IMG/VR virus record: IMGVR_UViG_3300035698_003692
Span: 1 to 45,198 of that record
Source of the DNA: a virus
DNA length: 45,198 nt
Strand: one strand, 5' to 3'
Part shown: positions 34,301 to 44,000 of the stretch, piece after piece
How positions within the stretch are numbered: position 1 is the first letter of the stretch
How the letters are laid out: each line of letters opens with the position of its first letter
The notes under the pieces: generated by a model
Told to the model about the DNA's origin: nothing
The model's input: only the letters and a program-made list of their open reading frames with translations
Database searches by the model: none
Position numbers and translations under genes: made by a program

Positions 34301-34510
34301 AACTCAAGAAGTTCTGATGTTACAATGAAAGTATTTGCTAATATTGCTAACAATAAATATGCACAAAATACTTCAATAGAAAAATTAAATAATTTAATAG
34401 TAAATTCAGGTACAATGACTCTAGATAAATTTAGTGTTAGGTTATCAGCTGGAGATAAAGTAACTTTACAAAAGTTAATCAAAAGTGGAAATATTAAAAT
34501 AGTTTGTTAA
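28316..34510 (+). CDS. giant virion cargo protein with C-terminal zincin-like metallopeptidase
   Basis: 2064 residues. The N-terminus has a hydrophobic Gly/Ala region (about 168-190: VEGAVSSSIGFGLTGLGAAS), possibly membrane-active. A long helical body (about 350-1750) is followed by a disordered Lys/Thr/Pro linker (about 1745-1800, KPKIPSKPKTPTSNKK). Near the C-terminus is GYHEVFHGVADLY, with the HExxH zinc motif at residues 1926-1930 (Glu1927 catalytic) and an EEKVADDFADYV helix about 30 residues later whose Glu1959/1960 could be the third zinc ligand. Zincin-like domains are known in giant crAss-like proteins. It may cut cargo proteins during assembly or ejection. The polymerase gene starts at the next base. 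Confidence 0.75.
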   Translation: MESKEIDSDLTMLDKNKEPDFLDLFKPSKTPPTPTQAHVPQKALESQLVGSTVKQGTVDELDNFGSLFESKNQTRARNQSEAIKGVKAVGGGIYQGALIALEQLGYVADLDTYTNMFKETEDLSGNFWTRAFKDAQEAGRESDMFKIYEDNPDENSILSQIFKWSSVEGAVSSSIGFGLTGLGAASLVSKLGKLKQFTQLGAMSDKLFGLAGGTSKAITGPLASSMTSNYFMGQMMATDTFNQSMEVLRSEGKIGDGEGQMSELEAQKIAANNAQEVVGLNMSLVATSYLKFGNIFKRTSKFGVKISNPSTMAQMKDMIIKGSPTAMTENIFQEMIQMEQIYDTSFETGIATDYSSDYWDRMSELALSDRAMHAGALGVAGGPIQFAIIQKPLMREQLKQQKIAYDKQEGSNKWGKELVENRINTFKKFEEASNRAIVSIDPEASRLADDMSMIEEIAHHTKWGQLDFFRKDVENALEMTPEQSKELGYDDNYKEIAQELLGTIDSANEYSKKYYSLENYDTIVYNRLIADRVSKDHAILQEKIMGIESKAYAVISTLYPQHLSSLDENLNIKRDPSRFEGMTDLEVTKLRAKELKADVEIKEILATIPEFSELQDIKKKQTQRKELYKKLNTKFSELTSEKYQRDYINKEKQNADNIVQAAKDKTKEDKLDAIKKETSFRKLDDVISDKGTEKQQLQREKNLVEFNNTKLQRQGIKQGETFTSIDKNKNKREFSPDDLLRSVDGRYFRVKGQNYATKLKGGLKFAANPLIYETDAFGKGNKNSLIELTDHSFLRPEIKHPNSNGKYVSSGPESSWGPYARVDSILKPNNFLYEEAKRERAILGEAITVRNMEYKSNRSKTLEPTPNSEQFNFTLANEVLFDGDTIDIEIKPRLEGDGNNFLDVFIGDQKVSRLDRQSNINYDAIIQALKNGPVTGKIVQKYTSKSNLVQILDNDGNPIRSSLSEMKNMKSEYLPNGKVYIAQTPGETTSIDLAPTTISETGEVISDNFLTITKKDGTTTTVEIPYSAMTPGDTYALILSPAGRLMPVSTSTKQIIELKGKDGQEGSYINDIVEDINDSVDKLFGEITEDETAFDEALKEEIATSGNKTNSEIQKEFQQKKREQVSSQFEQQVAEFNDNVFKHFRSNSFKYTMIGNVDGTYEFATDTNSSNRRAKILNAGYFTVGVGLDSNNKISPYVTIKNPDRILERLDERGKSRSDNFIYVHLTENPQDFKTLISQRMRKVSLREMQSATPAIAKDLIFNQGITTDLNLAQPFAGTSLTIRLDGKDIQDAGARAAEKIQSKFKKYKSNPVSKEITEDVVTRLQDTLTFDEDSDSINLNILSESGNLEQLIEEGEEILRQANLSGSNKIIKDFQDYMNAEVTEANESEISDMAERIRESGIKDENNELAKLGTFIQTAVDKINSGDYKVIRRASILRANPDGDVFKKGVVVYNTIYGKVTIHSYSKDKYTFKTADGKVKVIFPHQTFTPTSKHTELHKIVKSMEKVDPKSAQYETLEAKKTRLENELFKKDSKNDKTDDGENKSDFIQADEDALNSTLKIFGAFSEDNSFPLDGSLVKNVFKAFNTDRGNQFLNNISKIANLKERLLDKYKGEKITNFTVLKNEDIEAVYLTLQDSLMYSKELVDGLKLLNNSSKNSLDIDSSLITALEEYTEYLSNDMPLEELTLNSKSTTSTGKKINKKIELITAKSTNFERALISLSKQANFLREVFETEVRLKELSSFVDKPKIPSKPKTPTSNKKSTQTKQNDTPDAPPAASKAATDDGINPMNTSKDKADDSSNIKDGPFQGFSISEEMNSVLVEWFNANPIEGQILLSIAQSGGEHILIAKAEQLGAKFKKGDNISSTEEEFKNEVSRVSKMLPQLKLEVVEDVASMVQKFGVKAIGAYNKGVLYLVNNAKKGTGYHEVFHGVADLYLKPSEKSAIAKEYGQETWNKELEEKVADDFADYVNDRTILSRLKGAVKKFFSSMMNWKENSRSSDVTMKVFANIANNKYAQNTSIEKLNNLIVNSGTMTLDKFSVRLSAGDKVTLQKLIKSGNIKIVC

Positions 34511-37500
34511 ATGGGATGTAAAATAGAATCGGTAACTACCATAGATGGTAATCAATCTGAGTTATTTAAAAAATTATCTGAAGTATATAGCGAAGAAATA
34601 GCATTAAGTAAATATGTAAGTATTTTATCAAATGCAGACAGCTTTAAGAAATTATATGGAACTAATGAACAAGGAGAGCCTAAGTTCAATCCAGAGATAG
34701 GAGCAAAGTTTAAGAAAGATGAATTCGACAGCACTGATGAACAATTAGCTATGGTAGACATACTAGCTACATTTGCTATTGATGTCATTAAAACTATCCC
34801 TAAAGTAAAGGATGATAGCGTAATTTCGGGAATTAATGCTCAGGAATTAGGAAACGTAAAAGGTTTAACTGGACAACTTGTTACAGGTGTTAGAAAAAGG
34901 ATCTCTTCAATTATAGCTGAGAACCCAGGAATGAGTGAGGCTAAAATAGCAGTTCTGGAAAGTGCTGCTAATAATTTGCCTTCTTATTTAATATCTGATA
35001 GTAGAGCTGGAATTGTAGGTAGAGTTCTTAGAGAGTATGGAATTAATTTTTCTGTAAAAAGCTCTAGAGATTCTATGCAAGATATAACAGAGGAGATGGA
35101 AAACTCTGATACAGACTTTGATTTAGAACTTGTTGAGGTTCAGAATGAGAGAATCTATGATATGGAAACAACTGACCAATCAATGATTAATTCTATAAGT
35201 CCTGCAACTAAAGCTTATCTAAGAGCAAAGCGTCAAGTATCTGAAGATTATAAATTGTCTTCGGGTGAAAGAATTAGGTATGATAAGACAGTTCTTAGTA
35301 CAGATAAAGCTGTAGATTCTCAACAATTAATATCAAGTTTATCATCAATCCTTGTAGGTATTCAAACTGTACCTGAAATGATTCAAAGGCTTCAAGAGAA
35401 GGCTGACTCTAATCCAATTATAGTACCAGTTCTCCAAGATTTATTAGTTGAGAATGCTTTAGGTGGGATAAAAATTCAAACTAAAAATTCTACAATACAA
35501 TATAAACCTATCAGTACTTCAATATTTTCTACATTTTCTAAGGCAGATTATAACATGTACACAATAACTAAAACTAGAGATGGTAATGTATTATTATTAC
35601 CAGCAAATAGAAGTAGTGTGTCAGGAGTAATGAAGTCTAGGATGGCGAGAGAAATTACTAAAATTCAAGATAAAAAAGACGATCAATCCAAATCTATAAA
35701 AAAGCTACAAGATTTTGCAGTTACTTTAAAGAAGATAAATAAATTTACTCCTTCTAAATTAAAAGTAATATCAAATCATTTCAGGTCTGCAGGTTTATAT
35801 TTTATGACCCCTGAAGTACTTGCTAAGATAGATGAAACTATTAGAACAAATCCACCATCAAATTTAAAGAAAAATGGAAATCCTAGAACTAGTTCAATAT
35901 TAAATACTCTTTATAAAGGAGTATTAATACCAGCATTAGAAGGGAAAGATGTACTATCTACAAATGATAATAACTTCGGAGAAACTAAATTAATAAACTT
36001 TATTATTAGTGAAGCTTCTAAATTTGAAGTAGATGATAGTGGAGGAGCTTTTAGAAGTAATTCAGGAAAAACAGTACACCCTTATAATAAGAGTTCTGAG
36101 TCTCAAGATTTATTAAAAAGGTTAAAAAATGATAAGGAATATTTAAATACTTTCTTAAAAGATCCTATGTATGAGAACTCATTAATCATTAATGAACTTA
36201 CTACAAATGATGACCCAGATTCTTTAAGACAATTCACTTTAGATACAGTGGCTGATAGCTCGATAGCTAATTCAGGTATTAAGTATGGAAAACAATCTTC
36301 GTTTGATGCAATTGTAGCAAAAATTACAGGATTTGTTTCTACACCTAGCGTACCAACAATGTTCTATGCTTCTAGTCCTACATTCGCAGATAGAGGAAGT
36401 TCTATGGCTATATCAGTACCTAAGATAAATGTATTGGCAGATGGAACAGATTTGGCTGTACTTGAAACTATAAAAGGTAAGACTACTATTAAATCTAAAG
36501 AAGTTAAAAACTGGATAAGGAATCAGATAACATCTGAATTTACCAGAATAATCAACTCACAAAACAGTTCTATAGCATATAAAAACTACAACACAATTAA
36601 TGTAGGTAAGGTTATGTTGTTTGAACAGTTAAATGAATTAATGACTTTATCAGAACTTAAAGAATCAAATAAAGATGCTTATGTTGATGAAGCTATGGAT
36701 TTGATGGATACTATACTTCCTCAAGTTATAGAGCAGGATATTAAAACTTTAGAAGATAACTATATTTTATCGGGAGAAAAAGAGGTAGCTTTAGGAGTTC
36801 CTATTAAGTACAAAACTACTAGAAGTGGAAATAAGTTTCTTCCTGATAGTTTTAAAAATCCTACAAGAGCTAAGGTAGAAAATTTTATAACTAACAATCT
36901 AATATACAATTACGAACAACTATTATTTTATGCAGGAGATTTAGCTTTTTATAAGAGTAAGGTTGACGTAAATAAAAGATTAGGTCTTAGTACTACACCT
37001 GGGGATAAGTTAGCAACTGGTGACGGCTCTGGGGTTTCACCTACATATAAAGTTAAAGTAATTAACGAACCAATTCACAGTTCTACTAATAAATATTTGT
37101 ATGATAAATTGTTTGATGATTCTATTTATAAGGATGCATCAAAGGATAAGAAAGATTTATTTAATAAAATAGAATTAGCTGATGGGTCAGGATTTGGTAG
37201 TCCGTCGAGGTATAAAGAATTATTAATTGGACAAGGGTTACATACTCAAGAAACTATTGAATACTTAGATGCATTAAGTGCTTGGGATCCTTCTCAAAAA
37301 CCTGTAGTTGCAGGACCTAATGTGGTTACTCCAGTGTTGAAAGGATTTGATTGGCAATTAAGGGCTAATAAACATGGAGTAATAGTTCCTACCTCTTTAA
37401 AGTATTCATTGACTTTAGTTACTCCCCATTATTTTGAGGCTACAATTGATGGTAGGGAGGGAAGTCCTTATAAGCATTCTGGAATGGCAGAAGTATCTAA

Positions 37501-40500
37501 AGAACTTAGATCTCGTAGAGCTGATGAGATTGTAGTTCAATCTGCGATGAAAGTTGGTATTAACAATTCAGCTAATATAGATTCTTTGGAAAATGCGCAA
37601 GCTACTGTAATGAGCAATAATAGTTATAGATTTCCACAAGCTGCTACTAGTAAGCAAGATATAACAACTCGTTGGGGAGGTCAGATTAGAAAAATAATAG
37701 CAGCTAATTTAAGTGAAAACAAAGAGATTAGGTTTAGAGGAGAATCTTTAAATGAAGAAGATGCTAGGAAGATATATGAATCCACTATCAAGAAACTTAT
37801 TGAACAGTCTTCAACAGAACTAACCAATGATTATTTAAAAGATGGAGAGTTGAATGAATCTACTATTATTAGTTCTCTTTTAAGTTCTCTAGATCAGGGA
37901 GGTCTTTACAAAAATGTGGAGTATATTGAAGAAGCTTTAGCTGTTGTAGATAAAGATACTTTCTTACCATTAAATTATCCTACACTTGCATTTGCTGTGG
38001 ACTCTATGGTGAACTCTGCATATAAAAGTAGAGTACATAAAATGAAGACACCTGGCTATCAAGCCGTGCAGATTACTAGTATGGGTATGGAAGCTGCTTC
38101 TAGTAAAGGAGAGATTTCTACAAGTTCAGATCTAAAATTTGTAGGGATTGAAAAAATTGATGGAAAGTTCACAGGTTCAGAACAGGACATTAGAACCCAA
38201 AAATTAAAATACATCAAGGACATCAAAAATGGAATAGATGTTTCTTCAGAGGTTACAGTTACTCCAGCTGAGGTTAGAGTTACTCCAAAGTATTTTAAAA
38301 ATGCTATAGCAAAATTAGCATCTGATAGAATACCGAAAAATAGTTTTGATGACTCTTTAAAGGAAACTAAAAAACTTATTGAAAAGTATAATCCAGAGCT
38401 TACTACTTATGAAGTTAAAAGAAGAATCTACGAAGCTAGAAATTCTGCCATAGCTACTGCAGTAGAAATTGAGACCAAGAAACTTCTTAAAAATATCAAA
38501 GATGATAATGGAAACTATTCTATTGATAAAATATTAAAGAATGCTCCAGAATTACTAGATTTAGTTTTGTACAGAATTCCTACACAAGCAAAGAGTTCTA
38601 TGCTACCTGCAAAGATTATTGGATTTTTGCCAGAATCTTTATCAAGTACTATTCAAGTTCCTGCTGAAATTGTTGAACAAGCTGGTTCAGATTTTGATAT
38701 TGATAAGGTATTCATTAGCACAAGAGGTTTATCAATTGATGATAAAGGAAATTTAGCATCTGTTGGAAAAGAGGATTTAAAAGAGACTTTATTTGATTTT
38801 CAACACGCTGTATTAACTTCTCCAAACCACATGAAAGATTTATTACTGCCTACTAGTACTGTGCAACTAGAGAAAGTAATGGAAGAATTTGGTATTACTG
38901 ATGCATTATACACTGGTAATATTGGATCTATATCTACTCAGGAAGCATTCAGGGACAATAACAAAAAAGGTAAAGAACTTATATCAATATTTTCAATTGC
39001 TTCAACTGCACACTCTGTGGCAAGTTATATAGGAGTGAAGCCTACAATACCATCAACAATAGATAACAAACAATTAGACTTATCATTAAGAACAGTTCAT
39101 GAATCTAGTACTAATATTTCAGATTTACTTAAAGAATTACAGAATGCTGCATTGGATAATGCAAATGATCCACTACTGGGTAAGTTAAACGTTGATTCTT
39201 ATACAGCTTCAGTAGTTTCTTTGTTAGTATCAGCAGGGCATCCTTTAAAATATGCATTAAGTATTTTAAATGCACCTATTGTTAGGGACTTAGCATCTAT
39301 GCTACCAATTTTTGAAAAGTTTAAGGGAAAAAAGAGAGCATTAGCATCAGTTAAAAATGAATTAAAAAAGAAGTATAGAATACCTAAGAAGAAAGGTAAA
39401 GGGGTGGTAAACTTAGCTTCTTATACTTTAGATAAAGCTGAAGCAAATAGAACCTTCAATCCAGAGAATTCTATAGCATTTTCTGAATCCCAGAATGAAG
39501 CATTGAATGTATTCTTAGCTTTAGAAAAGATTGGTTCTGCTTTGAGTTCTTTTCAAGTAGCTATGAACTTTGACTCTAGTGGTCCTCAGACATCAGCAAC
39601 GGGATTAATTGGACAGATTAATAACCTAAGAAATATTAGAGGTACTGTTTCAAATAGAACAATGGGACAAATAGCTCAAGAGGTTAATGGATTTGAAGTT
39701 GTACCTGCTAAGTATGATGAGCACTCTTTGAGTTCTTATGAGAAGTTTGGTCTCCATGGACCAGCTGCAGTTAATAAGCTATCTTCTTTATCGGCATCTA
39801 ATGTAGGACAGAAGATTTTAAAGCTAGCAACTGATAACCTAGGGAACTTAACTGATTCTCAACAGATGCACTTTTTGTCAGAGTTTAATACATACGCATA
39901 TCAAACAGAGGGAGTATTCTCAGATTCTGAATCTGGTATTGCTAAAATGATTAAAAACAATGAGCATACAAAACTAATAACTAAAGGGGATGGAGCGTCT
40001 CTAGCTAGTCAAATTGACGGATATACTAAGAGACAAAACCAATTACAGAAGCCAATAAATTTATTTATTAAGCAATTACAAATAATTGATAAAGAGAATA
40101 ATTCATTTGTATTTTTTAATAACACTAAATTTAAAGCTCTAGTAGGTTCTACTAAAGCAGGAATAATGAGAGGTTTTGAGGAATTAATGGAATCTAGAGA
40201 ACCTTTAGATAATTTATTAGCAAAATCAATAGCTGATTATGCTGCTATATTTTATGGGTTCTCGACATCTGTGAACTCATTTATGGACTTACTTCCTCCA
40301 TCTGCTCACGTTGAGTACATGGGTAATCAAGAAGGTAAATCTGTACCTGAATTCTTTAGAGATATGAAGTCAGGTTTAAACAACACAGATAAGTTTAATA
40401 AAATAAATGAGAACTATGTAGACCATTATGTAGCCAAAAATGGTAACAAATTAAATCTGATGAGATTATCTCCAGCCGAAAAAGGAGAGATGATGATGAC

Positions 40501-41029
40501 TGATGAATTACCTACTTACTACTTTGTCTACAATGCAACTAGTAAACAATATATAGCTGAGAAAAACGGAGCTCAAATTTTACAATCTACCAAGTATCCA
40601 GAATTTGTTAAAACCTATGAAGTTACCAAAACTGAAGTAGAAATTCTTAAAGAGCAAAGTTCTCTAGAGAATAAAGGTTCTTTGAGAAATATGCAAGATT
40701 CATTTGGTAATTTTAAAGACCACTTTTTAGATTTAATATCAGATCCTATAAAAGACGGGGAAGCAGCTAAGGAGAATTCTAGACAAATTGTTGATAAAGT
40801 TAAAAGCTTATTAGATGGTTTAAAATTCAGCGCCACGCAAAAAATGGAGATGGCTGAAATAGATTCTTTTAGAGGTGTTGGAAGTAGAGTTGTATTTCGT
40901 CATAAAAAGAATAGTTTAGATACTTCAATATCTGTAGAGTATAAAAAACTTATGAATGAATTTATAAATAAATTCGCCAGCTTTGAAGTGACTAAAATAT
41001 TAGCTGAAAAAATAGAAAATTGTAATTAA
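34511..41029 (+). CDS. virion RNA polymerase (crAss-like, two-barrel family)
   Basis: 2172 residues, close to the size of the single-chain virion RNA polymerase of the crAss-like Cellulophaga phage phi14:2, as I recall it. The key motif is SDFDIDKVF, with aspartates at 1394, 1396 and 1398, the DxDxD triad that binds the catalytic Mg in this family. Nearby PAEIVEQAGSD and PESLSSTIQVP segments form the expected double-psi-barrel neighbourhood. In the known system the protein is packaged, ejected, and transcribes the early genes. The N-terminus (MGCKIESV, SELFKKL, FKKLYG) is shared with the next protein. It starts directly after the zincin protein's stop. Confidence 0.85.
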   Translation: MGCKIESVTTIDGNQSELFKKLSEVYSEEIALSKYVSILSNADSFKKLYGTNEQGEPKFNPEIGAKFKKDEFDSTDEQLAMVDILATFAIDVIKTIPKVKDDSVISGINAQELGNVKGLTGQLVTGVRKRISSIIAENPGMSEAKIAVLESAANNLPSYLISDSRAGIVGRVLREYGINFSVKSSRDSMQDITEEMENSDTDFDLELVEVQNERIYDMETTDQSMINSISPATKAYLRAKRQVSEDYKLSSGERIRYDKTVLSTDKAVDSQQLISSLSSILVGIQTVPEMIQRLQEKADSNPIIVPVLQDLLVENALGGIKIQTKNSTIQYKPISTSIFSTFSKADYNMYTITKTRDGNVLLLPANRSSVSGVMKSRMAREITKIQDKKDDQSKSIKKLQDFAVTLKKINKFTPSKLKVISNHFRSAGLYFMTPEVLAKIDETIRTNPPSNLKKNGNPRTSSILNTLYKGVLIPALEGKDVLSTNDNNFGETKLINFIISEASKFEVDDSGGAFRSNSGKTVHPYNKSSESQDLLKRLKNDKEYLNTFLKDPMYENSLIINELTTNDDPDSLRQFTLDTVADSSIANSGIKYGKQSSFDAIVAKITGFVSTPSVPTMFYASSPTFADRGSSMAISVPKINVLADGTDLAVLETIKGKTTIKSKEVKNWIRNQITSEFTRIINSQNSSIAYKNYNTINVGKVMLFEQLNELMTLSELKESNKDAYVDEAMDLMDTILPQVIEQDIKTLEDNYILSGEKEVALGVPIKYKTTRSGNKFLPDSFKNPTRAKVENFITNNLIYNYEQLLFYAGDLAFYKSKVDVNKRLGLSTTPGDKLATGDGSGVSPTYKVKVINEPIHSSTNKYLYDKLFDDSIYKDASKDKKDLFNKIELADGSGFGSPSRYKELLIGQGLHTQETIEYLDALSAWDPSQKPVVAGPNVVTPVLKGFDWQLRANKHGVIVPTSLKYSLTLVTPHYFEATIDGREGSPYKHSGMAEVSKELRSRRADEIVVQSAMKVGINNSANIDSLENAQATVMSNNSYRFPQAATSKQDITTRWGGQIRKIIAANLSENKEIRFRGESLNEEDARKIYESTIKKLIEQSSTELTNDYLKDGELNESTIISSLLSSLDQGGLYKNVEYIEEALAVVDKDTFLPLNYPTLAFAVDSMVNSAYKSRVHKMKTPGYQAVQITSMGMEAASSKGEISTSSDLKFVGIEKIDGKFTGSEQDIRTQKLKYIKDIKNGIDVSSEVTVTPAEVRVTPKYFKNAIAKLASDRIPKNSFDDSLKETKKLIEKYNPELTTYEVKRRIYEARNSAIATAVEIETKKLLKNIKDDNGNYSIDKILKNAPELLDLVLYRIPTQAKSSMLPAKIIGFLPESLSSTIQVPAEIVEQAGSDFDIDKVFISTRGLSIDDKGNLASVGKEDLKETLFDFQHAVLTSPNHMKDLLLPTSTVQLEKVMEEFGITDALYTGNIGSISTQEAFRDNNKKGKELISIFSIASTAHSVASYIGVKPTIPSTIDNKQLDLSLRTVHESSTNISDLLKELQNAALDNANDPLLGKLNVDSYTASVVSLLVSAGHPLKYALSILNAPIVRDLASMLPIFEKFKGKKRALASVKNELKKKYRIPKKKGKGVVNLASYTLDKAEANRTFNPENSIAFSESQNEALNVFLALEKIGSALSSFQVAMNFDSSGPQTSATGLIGQINNLRNIRGTVSNRTMGQIAQEVNGFEVVPAKYDEHSLSSYEKFGLHGPAAVNKLSSLSASNVGQKILKLATDNLGNLTDSQQMHFLSEFNTYAYQTEGVFSDSESGIAKMIKNNEHTKLITKGDGASLASQIDGYTKRQNQLQKPINLFIKQLQIIDKENNSFVFFNNTKFKALVGSTKAGIMRGFEELMESREPLDNLLAKSIADYAAIFYGFSTSVNSFMDLLPPSAHVEYMGNQEGKSVPEFFRDMKSGLNNTDKFNKINENYVDHYVAKNGNKLNLMRLSPAEKGEMMMTDELPTYYFVYNATSKQYIAEKNGAQILQSTKYPEFVKTYEVTKTEVEILKEQSSLENKGSLRNMQDSFGNFKDHFLDLISDPIKDGEAAKENSRQIVDKVKSLLDGLKFSATQKMEMAEIDSFRGVGSRVVFRHKKNSLDTSISVEYKKLMNEFINKFASFEVTKILAEKIENCN

Positions 41030-41031
41030 TT

Positions 41032-44000
41032 ATGGCATGTAATTTATCATTAAACGCAAGTAACGGAGAGAAGTCAATACTATTCAAAAAAATAGCTAAA
41101 GTATCTAATAATATTGATGTAGCAATTGATGCTTACTACTTTACAAAGACGGAAGAATTTAAAAGGGAATATGGAGATTGGGAAAATGGAGAAGTTCCTA
41201 AAGAGTTCTTAGACCTTAATGGAGAGCCTTTGTACGAAACATTCTCGGATAAAGATTACATGCAAGATATTGATTACTCAGAGATAGAACTTGAAGCTAA
41301 AACAGATATGTATAAGAAACTGATGGAAGAAATTCCGTCAGTTTTAAGTAAAATTGAAAAGAATATTGATTCTTTAAAGAGGACTGGAAAAAATGGGGAA
41401 TTAATTAAGAAATTGGAATACATTAAACCGTTACTTATGACAGGGGACGTTAATACAGGTATTCCAAAATTTATTGAGTCTGCTAGAACCCATATCATAT
41501 CTTTAAGAAACAGAGCCGAAGCTAGAACTGACATTAAGGATATTAGAAGAACCTATAAAGATGCAAAGAGTTATGAGATGGTTCTTGATATTTTAGATGC
41601 ATTACAAATCGATTCAGAGAGTAGAGAAATATTTAGTGAAGACTTATTTAAAGGAGGAGCACAAATTAGATCTGACCTAGCTGAATTGGAGAGCATGTAT
41701 TTCAATGCTGCTTCTAAACATCTGGTGGATGGTCTACATGAGCAAGACAAGAGCTGGAGTAAAGATGACATTAGAAAATGGTTATCATCATCTCCAAGAG
41801 ATGTAAAGTACACTGAAAAGTTACTTGAAGCTATGGTTGATTCCCAAGATAAATTACTTGCTTCTGTGGGAAATTTAGTAGGAAATCAAGAGCATGCAAT
41901 CCGAAGAGAGAAAATTGACTTCAATAATGAGTTATCTAATCTTGTTGATTCTGTCATAGATGAGGCAGGAAGTTCTAATTCAGATAAAGTGTTTTCTCCT
42001 ATTATACATACGAAAGCTAATGGAGAGTTACACATATTAGATATTTCTGCAGAAGATACTAAAGGAAAGAATTTAGAATCTGATGAACAGTTTAGGAAAG
42101 TTCAGGAAATTAAAAGGACTAACCCAAAGCTGATGGAGTTCTTAGTTTTTTACACCGACACAATGACAAAGCTAAACTCAGGAATTCCTGATAGAGCTGT
42201 GTTAGGAACTCGTTTACCATCAGTACTAAAAGATTCTTTAGAGAGAATGCAAGGTAAAAGTATAAAAGAGAACTCTAAACAAATTTGGGATGAGACAGGT
42301 AAGGCTATTCTAAGATCAAACCTAGATATGGAGAAAGGAATGATTAATGATGCTTCTGGAAAACCTATAGATCAAATACCTACCTTCTACACACAAAAAT
42401 ATGATTCAGTAGACTTTGAAGATACTTACAATGAGAAGTACAAAGAACTTATAGAAGGAGGAATGGAAGATAATGAAGCGGGAGTTTCAGCTTCAACGTA
42501 TGCAGAAAAAGTGGCTACAGATAAAATGGCTAAATTAATAACTAAGGATTTATCTCATAGTTTACAAGCATTTCATGCCATGGCTATTAACTTTTCTAAG
42601 AAGAATGAAATTCTAGATTTGTTAGAGTCAGCTAAAGATGTAGTGGAATCTAAGAGAAGACGTTATGTTAAGATTGATAAAGCAGGTAGAACTGTAACAA
42701 CAAAAGATCATTTAGGTAATGTTATACCTGAGACGATTTTGGGTCCTGAATCCAGAGCTGCAGAAACTTTAAATACTTTCTTGCAAATGCATGTGTATGG
42801 ACAGAAGGAAACTGATTTAGGATATTTTGATCTCCTGGGTAAGAAATTTGATACTAACAAAGTTCTTAGGCAGATTAACAAGAAGACTAGTTTGGTTCAA
42901 ATGGCTCTTAACTTTCTTGCAAGTTCAGCAAACATAGCTGTAGGAGAATATAATAATTCTTTGGAAGCTTTAGCAGGTGAATATACATCTGGAAAAAGTT
43001 ATAAGAAAGCAGGAAAAATATACAGACAAGGAATAGGGGATGTAATGGCAGATATTGGCTCACGTAAAAGCAACAGCTTGGTGAATCAAATAAATGACCA
43101 CTACCAAATACTAGGAGATTATAACCCCAGTAATGTTAAAGTGAATGAGAACTCTAAGTTCAAGAGACTATTCAAAACTAACATGCTATTCTTCATGCAG
43201 GAATCTGGAGAACACTTCTTACAAATGAGAATGGGAATGTCAGTTCTTGACCATATCAAAACGTTTGACAAAAATGGAAAAGAAACTGGAACTCTACTTG
43301 ATGCACATAAAAAAGGAGATGGTAAAATAAGCATAGAGAATACGTTCATTGAAGGAAAAGATGGTAAGATTGTTCCTTATGATGTATCTCAACAGAATAG
43401 AGTAACTAATAAGATTTCTGCAGTTCTAAGAAAAGTACACGGTAACTACAGTGCACAGACAGCAACTGCAGCTAAGCAAGATGCAAGAACTGCAATGATT
43501 CTAAAGTATAGAGACTGGGCTTACGAAGGGCTAGTACGTAGATTTGGAGGTAAGCAGACTTATGTGAACTTGGAACAGGATGCAACAGGTTTCTACAAAG
43601 ATGGATTTAATACTATGTGGAAATTAAAAGATGATTTAAAAACTCTGAACTTCCAATTGATAAAAGAAGATTGGCAGAATTTAACTCCTAATGAAAGAGC
43701 CAATGTTAAAAGGTTAGTAGCTGAAGCTGCAACTATTGTTTCATTGATAGCTTCTGCTGCTTTGTTAAGTCACGCAGGGAAGGGTATGGAAGATGATTAT
43801 GATTCTGATAAGCTTACAGATAGACTTGCTTTAGGAGGATTTAATTATTTAGTTTACATGACCAATAGGATTAAAACAGAGATATTTGCTTATGTAAATC
43901 CAGTAGAAGCATTGAGGTTATTCCAATCTCCAGCAGCATCTACAACTTTAATAGAGAACACAATAAAACTACTTGGTCAGTTCATGGATCCGACAGAAAT

